Of a stretch of DNA of 64,000 bases, positions 1-13,318 are shown one piece after another. The first letter of the stretch is position 1, and each line of letters opens with the position of its first letter. The DNA lies in contig JADQAV010000009.1 of assembly GCA_019775845.1 (NCBI GenBank), positions 1,240,001 to 1,304,000 of the forward strand. The letters run 5' to 3'. A program made the position numbers and the translations under genes. The notes beneath the pieces were generated by a model that was not told the DNA's origin, searched no databases, and was given only the letters and a program-made list of their open reading frames with translations. Origin of the DNA: Myrmaecium sp. VS I D KN 1. Taxonomy: Eukaryota; Ascomycota; Dothideomycetes; Valsariales; Valsariaceae.

Positions 1-3000
1 AGTTTCTAAATCTAACTTTTTAAGCCTAGGTTATAACTAATATTTAAATAAAAGGAGGAGATAATCCTAAATATCTTTTTTTATATTTATATAACGTGCT
101 AGGACTACGCTCGCTACTAAAGTAGCTTATTAAATATTTAGAAGAATATTAAGTAGCTATATCTAGCCTAATAGATATAATAGATATATAATAATATTTA
201 TAATAGCTATCCTTAGAATATTAGATTCTTTTTAATCTCTAGAATTTTACTATAAACCCCTCTCCCTAAGGTTATAAAGGCTTAGTTATTAATAAATACT
301 AGGCTAACTCTTATAAGCTTTATTAGAATAGTAACTCTTAAGTTAGTAACTAGTAGTATAGATATATATTACTAGTAATCTTTATTTATTATACTAGAAG
401 TTCTAGGCTAAAGGTAGTCTTATATTATAAGTATAAAGCTAGGAATAGTATTTTAGTAAAATATTATAAGTTTATTAAAGAAGATAGATCTTTACGCTAG
501 AATAGATTATATATTAATTATATATCTAACGAGGGGCCTTTAAAATACTCGGCTAGAAGTAAGTTTAATTCTTCTATATTTAAGATTTAGTTACTAATTT
601 ATCTTCTAGTTATATCTCTCTAGATCTTTTATCTCTCTTCTTTATATAGGCGGTATCTAGCTTCCTATTCTATATTCTATCCCTTATTTAATACTTCTAG
701 AACTAGGGTCTTAGAGGGCTATATCTCGTATAAGTAATAACTAATATTATTTACTACTAGTTTTAGATCTAGGCACTCTTTAGTTATATTTATTTATCTA
801 ACCTTAAGAACTTTAAAAGTCTAAAAGAGAATTTAAATAAAGTTAAAGTACTTAGAGCTAGGAGAGCGTACGGCTATTTTAAGTAATATTCTATATAAGA
901 TATCTAGAGAATTATCTATAAAAGAGAGCTCTACTTCTAGAAGTATAAGAGATACTCCTTTATTTACTAAATTAGATATAGGTAGCTTAGCCCTTAAAAA
1001 AAATAAAAAAGAATAAGAAAAAAAGCCTTCTAATTCCTATCTCTAGATTAAGATTTATTATAGGTTTAGTAGAAGGAAATAAGGTCCTTTTTAATATAAT
1101 TAAGAAGAAGTTAGTTCGGTTTTTAAGTATTTTAAGAATTAGTTTAGGTGTTATAAAACTTCTAAAGACTCTTTAAAATCCGAAAATTACCTAAGTCCCT
1201 AGGCTATAAGTACTACCTAGTATATATCTCTTATACTTACTTAATATACGGGCTCTTACTTAGTATATGTTCCTTATACTTACCCGGTATATAGGCTCTT
1301 ACTTAGTATATATCCTAGCTCTTACCTAATATATAAATCTATTATTTAACTCTTACTACTACCTAATAATATTACCGCTATTTAGTAATATTATTACTAC
1401 GTAATATACTTATAATCTCGCTTCTTATTATATTACTACTACCTTACTATCGCCTAATATTTTACTTAATAAATTTACCTTTATTAGGATACGTCGCTGC
1501 TACGTTACCTTAAACCTATACTTATTTAATACTTTATTAGTAACCCCGCTTTAAGACCCGTAGAATTAAATAATACTTTAATAAGGCTTTATACCGTACT
1601 ACTTTCTTCCTAAGTATATATAGACTTCTTTATTCTTATAGTTTTAGATCTATAGTTTAAATAATTCTAGTTCTTCTTCCTTAAGTTCTTCTTAAGGATT
1701 TGCTTAGCTTTATTCTTACTCTTTTACCCTTAGACCTTCCTTAAGTTAACCTCTTATTACTTATTTTCTTCTCCCTTATCTTTAATTTATAAAATTAGAA
1801 GATTAGACCTTACTTAGGATTACTTCCCTCTATTTCTATCTTAGTTTAAGAGAACGGTACCGTTATCTATAATATTAGGAGAGGAGCTAAGAAATTAAAA
1901 GTATAGGTCCCTTTAAGGTTACTTTCTAAGTATTAGCTAGTTAAAAGTTTTAAATTCTCCCTTTCTTTAAATTAGTAGTTTTTAGTTCTAAGTACGCTTT
2001 AAATTAAGATTATTTAGTCCTTTCCTAAGACTTTTTATTTAAATAAGTAATTTTAGTAAGAAACTATAGTATTTTTAAGTATTAATAAATTATAAAAAGG
2101 GGGTATATAAGGACTAGCCTTAATTTATATAAATTTAATTTAAGAGGTTTTAGAAAGTTAGAAGAATAAAATAAGAAGTTCTTCTATACTTCTTTCTTTA
2201 TTACTTTCTTATCTTCTTAGATAGGGGAACTTTCTTTTTTAAAGAATATATACTTTTTCTAAAGAGCCTATCTAAAAACTAAGATAGCTTTCTCTTTTTC
2301 TATTATTATATTTATTCTTTTTTTTTAATTTATTTACTTTCCGAGGTCTTCCCCTAGGATATTTCTAGCCTTTAGTAACCCGGGTCTTAAGCCTAGATAA
2401 TAAAGTCTTAATTTAAGAATTTACTAACTTTCTTAAGGTCTCTATTAGTTATAATACTTAATTACCCTTTAAATTAGCTACTTTTCTAGTATTAATAAGA
2501 GCTTTAATTCTATCTATAATAGTCTTAACTACTCCCCTACTTATATTTAAGAGATATTAAATTAGTACTTATAAGATTCTAGGCTACTATAGCTCTATAT
2601 TAGGAATTAACCCTAGACGTTATTTTTAATATATTATTACCGAGCTATTAGCCTTATATATACTAGTTTTTAGCCTTTCCTAAGCTTTCCTAATACTTTT
2701 TAAATTAGATTAGGTATTACCTACTCTCCTTCTAGTATAGGAAGTAATATCCTTATACCTCTCTTCTACTAAGAATATATAAGCTTCCTTACTTCTAAAG
2801 TAATTATTAGCTTTTATCTAGACCTAATCTTACTTATTTATAGTTAAGAGGTACTTCTACTTAGGAGGCTTAACCTCTAGCTTATCTAAAGCGTCTTTAA
2901 TATTAATATTAGAGAGTATAATATAAGTTTTATAGAGCTCCTAGACTTTATTAATATCCTTATTATTTTAAAACTCTATTATACTTTTATAATAGGCCTA

Positions 3001-6000
3001 GGCTAGATTATTTCTATATACTAGGTACTTAAGTACCCGCCCTAAGAACGTTTAAAGTATATATATCCCTAATAGATAAGCTTAAATAATTTTATAAGGC
3101 TTAAGCTAATTAGCTATAAACTTCTCCTTCTAAAAGTTTCTTAATAAAACTTATAACTCCTTTTAGTAACGAGGCCTTATTTCTCTAGGAATTATTATAG
3201 GGTCTATTAGCCCTATAGCTATAATATACTATATAAGCCGCTTAGATATAGCTTCTTTAGTATATATTAATACCTTTAATTTTTATAGGATTTCCTTCTT
3301 AGTAGCTAGTTCTTTAATACTATTAACTAGGTCTCTTAGTAGGCGTACTATTCTACTATATATAAGCTAGAATAGAGATATATATATAGCTCTATACTAT
3401 CTTACTTTAATAGTAAATAGAGTTAATAGAGGGAATATATCCTATCTAGTACGATTCTTATTAATATATATTTTATTAAGTATTTTATTTAGTATTTTAA
3501 CCTTCCTATTTATCCTTAGATAGTAAGAGGTAGTAAGATTATACTAAGTTTTAAGCTTCTTAATAAACTTATTAATAACCTTTAAGAGGAAATTCTATCT
3601 ATTATCTAAGGTTAATACTTTAGAAGCTTTATAATTAAGAAAGATCTCCGTATATAAGAACTCTATAACTAATTTAGTTTTAGTATTAGATAGGGCCTTA
3701 GTAACTAGCTAGCTAGTAGTATAATTAATAACTATAATAATTTAATAGTTTCTCTTAGTTATAGTTAGAAGCTATTTAATAAAGTTAATACCTTATTTAT
3801 TAAAGAGCTATAACTTCTTTACTCTATAGAAGCGAGCTTCTACTTTTTACTTATTCCTAGTCCTCTAAGTAAGCTAGTATTAAGAGTATTAGAAATATAT
3901 TTTCTTTATTTCCTTCCTTATAGAGAGCTACTAGGCCCTAGATTTAATTACTTTAAGGAGGCTTAAGTATCTAAAATACCTATAAGAATATATATCTTTT
4001 TAATTAGATCCTATCTAAAGAGAGGAGGTATATATAGAGTTATAATAGATTCTAAATAAGCTAAGGGGGCCTTTTTTTATACTAAGGCTATAGCTTCTTC
4101 CTTAACTTATTATCTTTAGTTAGGATAAATTAAGTATTTTATTCTTTTACTTTAAACCTAAGCCTAAGTAGAGGCTCTATCCTATCCTAGAGCTAGTTAA
4201 TTAAGGCTATAATAAATTAAGATTCCTTATTAAACTAAGCTTTAATAGAGTTTAAAAATATATTTAATTTTAACTTTTAAGAAGTATCTAGCTTCTTAAT
4301 AAAGTCTAGATACTTACTTAAAGTATTAAGTATAATAGCCTAGCTTCCTAAGTAATACTAAATATCTATCTAAAACTTATTAATCTATCTAGCTAATCTC
4401 TTTAAGGGGTTTCTTATAATATTTATATATTTTAAGTTATAATAATCTATTATAATTATTATCCGTTTACTATTTATCTAATAATAATAGGACTTTAATA
4501 CTTCTTTAGTTATAAGCAGCTCTTTCTTATAAACTCGATAATTTAACTTAGCTCCTTAGAATTTCTATCTATTAAAGATAATAAGGTACTATTTCTTATT
4601 ATCTCCTAGTTAGTAAATTACGTATCCTAAGGCTTAGTTTAATATATTTATCTTAATCTTAAAATTCTTAAAGTAGCCTAGCTAGAATAAGATTAGTTCC
4701 TAAAAGATTAACTTCTTTAATTTTAGGAATATATCCTTATAAGTAATATTCTAACGGGCTAGATAGTACTTCTTACTTCTTAAAGTAGTATTAATCTCTT
4801 TTAGTAGGTTATATAGAGGCGCGTTAATTTAAGAGAAGCCCTTAATAAAAGTCCTATAATAAGATATTAATCTTATAAATTTCCTAATAGTATATACTAT
4901 TTTAGGGCGCGGCTAACTAGTAATTATATTAATCTTTATTTTTACAGGTTAAACCTTTCTTTAACAGATAAGATAATTATAAAACTTAATTTCTTTAGCC
5001 CTAATACTATATTTTTTAGGTTTAATAAATAAGGACTACTCCTTTAATATAAAGAGTACCTTAGTAATATATTCCTTATATTCTTCTAATATATTTAAAT
5101 AGATAACTAGGTTATCTAGGTAAATTATAACGAACTTATTTAAATACTACCTTAATATTCTATTTATTATAGTTTAGAAGGTTATAGAAGTATTAGTAAG
5201 TCTAAAAAGTATTATTATAAATTTAAACTTTCTTATATAGGTATTAAATACTGTCTTTAATATATTTTTTTATTAATTCTTAATTACTAAAAGCTAGAGG
5301 TTATATTTAGTTTAATAAAGTAGCGGGCCTTTCTAAATATCTTAATAGTCTTAGGAATCCGAGGCAGGGGATAATTATCTTTAATAATCTTAGAATTAAG
5401 CGCCCTAAAGTTTATATATATACGCTATTTCTTATTTAGTTTTAGTATAAAGAGTACTAGGTATTCTTATTTACTATAAGACTTATAAATAAGGCCTTTA
5501 AGGAGGAGCTTAGTAATTTAGTATTAGAGCTCTTCCTTTTAAAGTATAGATAGGCGGAAAGCTAAGAGGTTAATAAGCTTTATAGCTTTTATAGGGATCT
5601 TATAATTCTAAGAGCGGCTTAGTAGTAGTTTCTTAGGTAGCTTATCTCTAAAGATATTTCTAAAGGATTTAATAAAGCTTTAGAGCTTAGGGTATTTAGT
5701 AGTTAGGATTTATAAAGTAATCTTAATAAAGTCTATAATAATCCGGATCTAGTAAAGCTAAGCTATTTAGCTAGTAAGAAGGTTCTAAACTATTAATTCT
5801 AATTCTCTAGGTATAAGGCTATTAATAATTACTTTACTATTCTTATATAAGATTAAGTAGAGGTAATTCTTTATTAAGATAATATACTTCCTTTTAGAGA
5901 GGCTTAGGTTACTACTAATATATTCCTTAATAATTATCTAGCGGGTAAACTACTTAAATTTAAGATTATATTTAGTAAGTTAATTTATTCCTAAGATTAC

Positions 6001-8341
6001 TTCTAATTAAGGTAGGTCTATTAACCGTACCTTAAAAGTTCCTTAGGAAGTATTAATCTTATATAGGATTTAGATTATTTTAAAGTTAATAAGGATATAT
6101 TTATCTACTAGTCTTACTCTTAGAGGGGTAATTAAAGTAAGTAATTTAGGCTATTTAAGTATAATCTTAGTACTAATAAAAGTATATATAAATCTATTAT
6201 TAACTATAAATTAAGTATATTTAGTATCTCTACTAGGGCCTAATTTCCCTTTATAGATTATTAAAGAATCTTTAATAATATTAAGATATACCTTCTCTTA
6301 GTCCTAATTAATATAAGCTTCTTTAATTTCGGCTAGAAGCTCTAGGGTCTTAGTTTAAAAAGAAGGGAATATTAGTAGAGGAAAGTTAACTATAATTTAA
6401 AGCCTTTAGAAGTATTTAAGATTCTATTAGAATTAGAGTTAGTATTCTTAATTATTATTCTTAGTCTTTTAAGATCTTAGTTCCGGAAGTATTATCTTCT
6501 TCTTTTTATTACTTCTAGTTAGAGAAAAGTCTTATATCTTCTTCTCCTCTTTTAATATAATTAAGGTATTCTTAAGACTTTTTAGAAAGTAGTCTCTTCT
6601 TATTAGAAGATACTCTATTCTTTTTATTAAAGGTAAGCTTTTAGAGATATTTATTACTAAAGAATCTTATTTTATTATAATAGTAGTATTTCCGGACTCT
6701 TTAGCTATTTATTATATTAGCTTATCTTTTAGTATTACTTCTTTTAATCTAGTTTAAGTAGGCTCGCTTCCTTTTTCTAGCTTTAATTTAGATATTATTA
6801 ATATAGATAGCTACCTTAGTATAATTCTTTTAAAAGATTAGCGAGTTTAGAGAGATCCTAATTATATAAACTATATTTAAGTATAATCTTTCCTTAAAGC
6901 GTGTTATTATTTCCCTATTAGTAGGTCTTTTATCTAATTAGAAAGACTTATTTTAGAGGAGAATAATAAATAAGTAGGTATCTCTAGTTTAGTATAATTT
7001 ATTTTAAGCCTTAAATTTATACTCTTCTTTATCTACTAAAGAATATCTATCTAAAAGCTAGTTAAAGTATTATTCTATAATATTAAAGGTTCTAATCTTA
7101 TTAAAGTCTAAAGTAGGATTCTAGAAGTAGGCTATTAAGTAAATAACTTATTTTTACTATTTAATAATAATATCTTTTCTAATATAAGTAGTTATTATTA
7201 TAATCTTTTTTTATTTAAAGTAGTAGTAACTACTACTTTCTAAGATAGTAAGCTAGAGATAGGTAATAACTATTTAATATATATAAATATTATATCTAGT
7301 CTCTTTATTATAGACCGGGGGCTTCCTAAGGAAAGACTTTCTTTTAGAGTAATATAGAGGTAGTTTAGTAGGTCCTTAAGAGGCTAGTTAAGATAATTAA
7401 GGCGGAGGGGTAGTAAGAAGCTAAACTTAATTATTAATTTATTTTTAAAGGGAGGTAAGCTCTATCTAGAGGGCTTAAACTATTAAAAGAACTTCTTAGA
7501 CGTTTAAAGCTTAAATAGCTATCTACTTCCTAAGAGCTATAAGTTCTACTTAAACGGCTAGCGAAACTTCTTAAGGAGCCTTAAAGATTCTTAAAATAGC
7601 TTTTATAACTTTATTTATTAGAAATTAGAAAATATTAAGTTACTCTTAGATATTTAAAAGTAGTACTAGAATAGGAATAGCCTCTTTAATAATAAATAAA
7701 GGCCTATTCCTTAAGAAGTATATAGAATAATAAAGAGGTTTAGATTAAGAGAGTACTAGAGGAACTAAATATATCTTAATATTCTTTTAATAGTATTTAG
7801 TTAAGGTATAGGGGCCTTCTAGATCTAAATTAACTAAAGATTAGTAATAATTAGATATAATAGAATTAAATAGCTAGGTTTAACTAGGGTTAATAAGAAG
7901 ATTAAAGAAATTATTAATTAATTAGTAATCTAAGAGTTTAATCTATTTTTTTATATTTCTTTTTTTTAATTCCTTTATAAATCGTACCTTTTAATACTAA
8001 TAAAGTTTTCTATACTAATAAATTCTATAGAATCTTTTAATCTTAGACCTAAGTTTTCTAGAGGACTTTAAATTCTTTTAAAAAGGGTAAATAATAGTAG
8101 ATTTAGTATTAAGTAGGTATACCCGGTAGTATAAAACTATTATAACTAAATAACTTATATTAAGAGTATTTATTCCTAATCTTAGCTACTAAATTATAGA
8201 ATTAAAAGATATTATATTAATTCTACCTAATTAGTATATAGTTTTAATACTCCTCGCGTAATATTAGATACTAAGCCTTAGTAAGGAATGCTAAGGCTAG
8301 TAATAAACGTGGTTAGAAACCATACTAGTTATTCCTAACTA
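1..8341 (-). mobile_element. RIP-degraded block with Ty3/Gypsy LTR retrotransposon fossil
   Basis: This is a very AT-rich block in which CpA and TpG dinucleotides are almost absent while TpA is hugely over-represented, the pattern left by RIP in ascomycetes. No open frame of useful length exists on either strand. Weak similarity on the minus strand still shows the order of a Ty3/Gypsy pol: a reverse transcriptase region near 5.0-5.3 kb, an RNase H-like stretch near 4.4-4.5 kb and an integrase core-like stretch near 3.6-3.8 kb, so the element runs from high to low coordinates. The part above about 6 kb would be gag/protease by position. The element is broken throughout, with many breaks in every frame. 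I could not find a clear pair of LTRs, so neither end is fixed, and more than one element may be nested here. Age cannot be judged from divergence because RIP changes sequences quickly, but the saturation suggests it has long been silent. Confidence 0.8.
1222..1307. repeat. Two-copy 43-bp imperfect tandem repeat
   Basis: Two adjacent 43-bp units (1222-1264 and 1265-1307) share a CTCTTACTTAGT-type core, and a shortened third copy may follow to about 1330. It lies inside the RIP-mutated block. The copies differ mainly at positions that could be C/T or G/A transitions. It may be part of the retroelement or an older satellite-like sequence. Confidence 0.6.
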
Positions 8342-8635
8342 GGTATCCCGCCTTCAGGTTGTGCACAACGTTAATTATTCAAGCACTTTGATTTTTAATT
8401 CTATGCTTCCGCAATGCTGCCTTGAATCTCCAATGCTGGGGAGGGCAAGCCTTGATTCGACAATATATCACTCCACGGTAGCTCCCATTACACCCTTTCG
8501 GACGGGAATCCCCGGGATCCAGTTGCATGAACAGATTAATGGTATCACTCAAAAGCAAGCCGTCAGATCCCCTTGGTGCGAAGATTTTGGGTGAACATCT
8601 GGCACGCAACAAACGGTCGTGGAACGAAGATCGGC
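8342..8635. other. Composition boundary and tsc1 downstream region
   Basis: AT-rich RIP-mutated DNA stops at about 8341, and GC-balanced sequence with normal CpA/TpG frequency begins within a few bases. The 290 bp up to the tsc1 stop codon presumably holds its 3' UTR. Short open frames of 77-85 codons exist here on both strands, but they resemble no known protein. Confidence 0.6.
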
Positions 8636-11600
8636 CTAAAACCCTCCGCCGAACCTCAAGCCACGGAATCCACCCGATTTCGGTTTCTCCTTCTTTTCCT
8701 CCTTCTCCCTCTCCTTCTCCCTCTCCTTCTCCCTCTCCCTTTCCTTCTCCTTTTCTCTCTCCCTCTCCTTCTCCTTCTCCTTGATTTTCTTACCGATGTT
8801 TTGGGCACCACCTGTTCGCACTGTTAGATTCTGACCTAGTCTGTGATTCGAACGTAATAATTGAAATTAGTACTTACCTCGTCCATACACCCGGACCTCC
8901 GAATTGGGCAGCACTTTCGGGCCCTTGTCTTTGCCGCTGCCCGAGGAAGAGACGCTGTATGCACTCTTGCTGCTGGACTCGAGGTTGTGCTGCGCCCATG
9001 AGGTGATATGGGCCGGGTGGGAAAACATGCCGGGGTGCATCTCCTGCTCCGGGGAGCGGTCGGTGTCAGGAGTCGAAGTACGATCCGACTGCGTACCGTG
9101 CAGCAACGACTCGAGCCGTGCCGGGCGATGCGTGTAGCGCATGTCCGTTGGGCTAGTACTAGTATTCGGAGAGCCATAGTTGTAGAAATCGTCCTCTTCG
9201 TGCAGATGTCCAGTGGTATCCAGTTGTCCCAAGGATAACCCTGCAGCCTGATGGCTTGACTGGCTACCTGGCCGACCCATTGACGATACTGTATATGCCC
9301 GCGATGCATCTCGCCGGTCTCCATGATCCATTCGTCGGCCTCGCGCCATCTCCAATTCGGCTTCCAGCTCGTGGCACTTCACCTCTAGCTCCGTGTATTT
9401 ATCCAGCAAGCGGTGATGAGTCTTTTTGAGCTGCTGCAACCTGGTATTCGCAGCATTGACAGCATTGTCGACTAAGCGCTGAACTGATGGGGTCATTTGC
9501 CCAGGACTGATGGGAGTGTTCTGCCCCGAGGCATATAGCCTTGACTCCAGCTCAGCCAACCTGGCTTCGTAGGCCTTCCTTGTGCCTTCCTTGTCTGCAT
9601 CACGGCTCTGCAGTTTCATATTGGCGACCTCGAGTTCGGTGTGCAACGCATCTCGTTCGTCTTCCACCTTCTTCAATTCCCCGAGCTGCATCTCCAACTC
9701 CCGGATTTTCTCTTGTCTTTCGGTGCTGAGACGTCGTAGTGTTTCAAGGTCCTCCAGATCCTGCGTGAGGGACTGTAACTTATGTGTCGCGCTGAGCTCC
9801 CGGGCTTCACTATCTACAATGAGCTTCCTCATGCGTTCATTGTCTGAATGAACTTGATCAATCTCTCGGCGTAAAGCTTCTCCCTCGCTCAGCCATTTTT
9901 TGTGCTCTTCTCTGTAAAAGCGGATCTTCGCGTTCAGTTCCCCTTCCCACTTTCTAGCTTGGTTACGTCCCGTAGCTGTTTCCCTCTTTAACTGGTTATT
10001 CAGTTCCGTGGCCTTCGTCAGTTTTGCCTTGAGCATACGGATGGTATTGAGAAGGTCTTGTGTATCTGCTTCTGCAGTGGCGTCCTTGAGATATTTCCGC
10101 TGGAGCTGTCCAAGATGTATAAGTTGTTGCTGCTTGAGATACCGCTCAAAGTTCAGGTTATTCCGAAGAAGCACGTTGTCGCGCTGGAGCGTTTTCTCGG
10201 GGTCATAGGCATGGTAGGTGGGCTCTTGAGAGGAGATGACCGCAGGGGTTCCCAACCTCACCACCGAAGCTCCCGTAAGATGTAACTTACTTGGCTCGTC
10301 CTCTTCGCAGAGCTGCTGTGGTGGCAAGGTAGGACTATCCGAGCTATGCTCATTCATCAGTGCTGCAGAGCCAGGCCGAGGAACTTCACCTGGTGATGTC
10401 GGGGCTATTCTGTCACCAGTCTCCGAATGAGGCTCTCTTGTCTCTCTACTGTCATCGGATACTTCGTCTGTGCGAACCACAGGCAAAGGCACCTCAGGCA
10501 GCCTTCTCTGAGGTGGAGGTCCAGGATCCTCGAAAGTTCTCGGAATCGCTAGGCACAAGCTCATACAGTCATTGACCACATCAGCGGGGTCGCTTTTGAG
10601 CCATCGACCCTGATCAAGCTCGTCCTCCCAAGTGGTGGTGAAGAATCCGGGATGCATTAGATGCACCTGCCGGAAGGGCTCCGTTCTTTTTCGCATCATC
10701 TCCTTGTTGATGTCGAAGTCTTCCGCGCCAGGGAAGTCAATCTTCTTCAGCCATTTTCGCGGGTTGCGGATGAAGCTAGTGAAGTTTAGAGGGAAAAGTC
10801 CGTACATGAACGTGAAATAATGAAGGAGTCCGGGGGCGTTGACGTCCGTATTCTCAGAGGATCCGGGTTCCGGTAGCTTTTCCCACAACTCTCCCGATTC
10901 TTCCAAACCACCATCCATATCTTCTTCGTCGGGATCATCACTAAGCTCCTTTTTCTCGCCGGCAACGCCTTTGACAATCTGGTCCCAGCACAAAAGCCTG
11001 CTATATATGAGGAACAGGCGAGGCAAATGTTGGACTAGAGATCCAGTAATATGGGGAAGGAACATAATGAGCACTGTCAAAGCTAATTCGATGATGGTCG
11101 CAGTCTCATCGGTCATGAGGCATTTCTCAAGGTGCAAGAACAGATCCGTTTCCAGGACAAGATAGAGACGAGGGGGTTGATTCCGGACGAAAGAACTCAG
11201 GAGTGTCAAGGCTTGTGTCCGATAAGCGCGAGTGACAAAAAGCGCATCCACAGCGTTCAAAAACTCCTGAAAACCGCAAAATTAGTAATCTGACCATCGC
11301 ATTGTAAACATGAGTTTTTATACCTTCGGCTTACGTCTTCCAAAAGCTATCAATAAATTTTCGAGCTCATGCGCCACGAACTCATCTTCTGCGCGGAAGT
11401 CAGACACCCGCTGTCCGAATCCAGTCCGTCGAAGGTATGCATCCAGCACTCTTCTAGTGAAACTGGCCGACAGCCGGGCTTTCTCCCCATTACTGTCGTC
11501 ATCTGCGTCGAAGACGAGTATTCCAATGATGAAGTCCCGCGCATGTTCCAGGTCGTCCCGTCTATGTCCGATGGCGTCCACGGTCGGTTTGATGGCCAAA

Positions 11601-11970
11601 TCCCACCACTCCGCAAGCCTTTGCTCCCCCTTGATGACCGGGCGCAACTGCCTGAGGACTTCAAGAAATCTGCTCCGCTTGTCCGGGTCGTTCGCAACGT
11701 ATTTCTCATGCAGCGATAACAGCTCCTCATGGAGCTTCTGAGAGTCGGAGTCATCGATATCAGGTTCCGCTTCGAGAAAAGCTTCTAATGTCTGCTGCAG
11801 GTCCTCGGGAAGCGGATTGGGGATTGCGGGGGCGGAGAAGGCGGAGTGCAGAGCCTTAACGGCATCTTTAACAGATCTGTGAGAAAGAAACTCAGGTCAG
11901 CTACAAGTACTTAAAGACAACCATCTCTTCCTCGTGTGCCCTTGAGATCATGAGCTTACACCGAGGACAT
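8636..11970 (-). CDS. tsc1: Hamartin, TSC complex subunit 1
   Basis: Hamartin pairs with tuberin (Tsc2), the GTPase-activating protein for Rheb, and so restrains TORC1. The model has four exons: 11960-11970, 11324-11876, 8878-11266 and 8636-8811, which total 3129 nt or 1042 residues. The first exon encodes only MSSV; the donor GTAAGC follows directly and the frame is kept, which is why this start was chosen. The N-terminal third has the helical hamartin core, with a stretch FLPHITGSLVQHLPRLF near its end. A long coiled coil covers about residues 555-775 and a shorter one about 800-845. The last exon is a Lys/Glu/Arg run of about 35 residues followed by a Gly/Phe-rich tail. The donor of intron 2 (GTATAA, 11323-11322) is weak, but the stronger GTAAGC 10 bases upstream would break the frame. 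The gene sits next to the RIP block yet shows no RIP damage. Confidence 0.88.
8688..8784. repeat. CTCCTT/CTCCCT low-complexity tract in tsc1 exon 4
   Basis: A pyrimidine-rich tract of CTCCTT and CTCCCT hexamers about 97 bp long. On the coding (minus) strand it reads as AAGGAG-type codons and yields the alternating Lys/Glu/Arg tail of hamartin. Such tracts change length by slippage, so strains may differ here. Confidence 0.75.
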
Positions 11971-13318
11971 CGTACGCTAGCTCCCGCCAGTATCGGAAGC
12001 TTGAGATCTCCAAAGAACAAGGATATTTGCGCAAAGTATAGATCGATGATATCAGCCTCCGGAGCTTCAAGTTACCTTGATCGCACGGGAAAAGGGCGTG
12101 TGAGTAAGAAGCATCTCTGATTAGGAGGGATGAGTAAGTGAGATGCTAAGACTTGAGGCTTGACAGGGTGACATGTAGTGTGGCATTGCCCTTTGTCGTT
12201 GACAGCCGTTTCCGTAGCCTGGGGATAAGAAGCGAAGCTTGGGGTTGCGCTAGAGAATGTCACAGCCGGCGGCGCGATATGACAGCGAGGGGGTAAGTAT
12301 GTTATTAAGATCGCGGAAACAGCTGTCGATAATAGAATAGCGAGAGTGGAATCGTTATCTCTGGTCGGCTCGCTCGTCGACTGACTACTCCATCCTTCGG
12401 GGATGGCAGAAAACGCCGCGTGCATTATTGACCTCGACGCTATGGTCGCCTCAGGTGTCTGCCAGTCCATCGAGTCTCTTTATCTCCGCAATGTCCGAAC
12501 TACATATACATTGCTGTCTCACTGCGGGGAGACACTATTTCACGTTCTTGGGATAGAGAACAATGACGGTGCTAGGATTCAGAACGAGAACTGTCTCCTC
12601 TTCTACATATATCTTATAGACTTCATCACCTGCTGCTGTAATATCTCATCCGGGAGCTACCCCATTGCTCCGCTCTAGGAACCATCCGCCGTCTATGGCT
12701 ATCCTACATTGAGCCGAGGGGCAGTCTGACACCATATCCTGAATCGTCGTCTATACAACTGCAGTTCCACTGTCTGTTCCCTTACAGCAACCGGCCTCCC
12801 ATTTCCCTAGTCTAAAATTTTCAGGAAATGCCATTCATCGCCTATAGAAGGCGGATACCGTAGTTGATATTAGCAAACAATCTCAAGCAGTTTTCACCCT
12901 TGCAAAAATACTTGTAGCATTCAAATATCGTTCATACTCTACGGCCATATAGTAAGAAGAAAGCATTGGGAAACCAATTTTATCAATTATTTGATATTGA
13001 AGGGCATACGAAAGGGAAAAGGTTTTATACAGGCTGGCGACAGGGGCGCCAAGATATTCTATAAAAGGGGTAATAGAAGCAGAGAAGACCAGTCGACTCG
13101 GTCTGCCAGACCGGAGGATCATTCCTGCGAGCAACGTCTAAGATATTGCTTTCGTAAAACTCATTGAACGGTTATTGATTTACCGCTCCGGGGGCAGAGT
13201 GCAACCCGTGGTATTGGCATGGAATTTGAATCAGACTAATAGGAAATTGGGGATATTTAAAGGCACATAAGCCCAGAAGAGTAGCAAAGAGCCAATGAAA
13301 GACGGCCGCCTCGTCTCA
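11971..13318. other. Intergenic: tsc1 upstream, exchanger downstream
   Basis: About 1.35 kb between two minus-strand genes. The part next to 11970 must contain the tsc1 promoter and 5' leader. The part next to 13319 is the 3' region of the Ca2+/H+ exchanger. Open frames of 83-132 codons occur on both strands (for example 12072-12470 minus), but none resembles a protein family or carries convincing splice sites. I see no RNA gene or repeat. Confidence 0.5.

Noticed and set aside
11324-11340. Stronger GTAAGC donor for tsc1 intron 2
   Set aside because: Using it shifts the frame of the large exon; the GTATAA donor keeps the hamartin sequence continuous.
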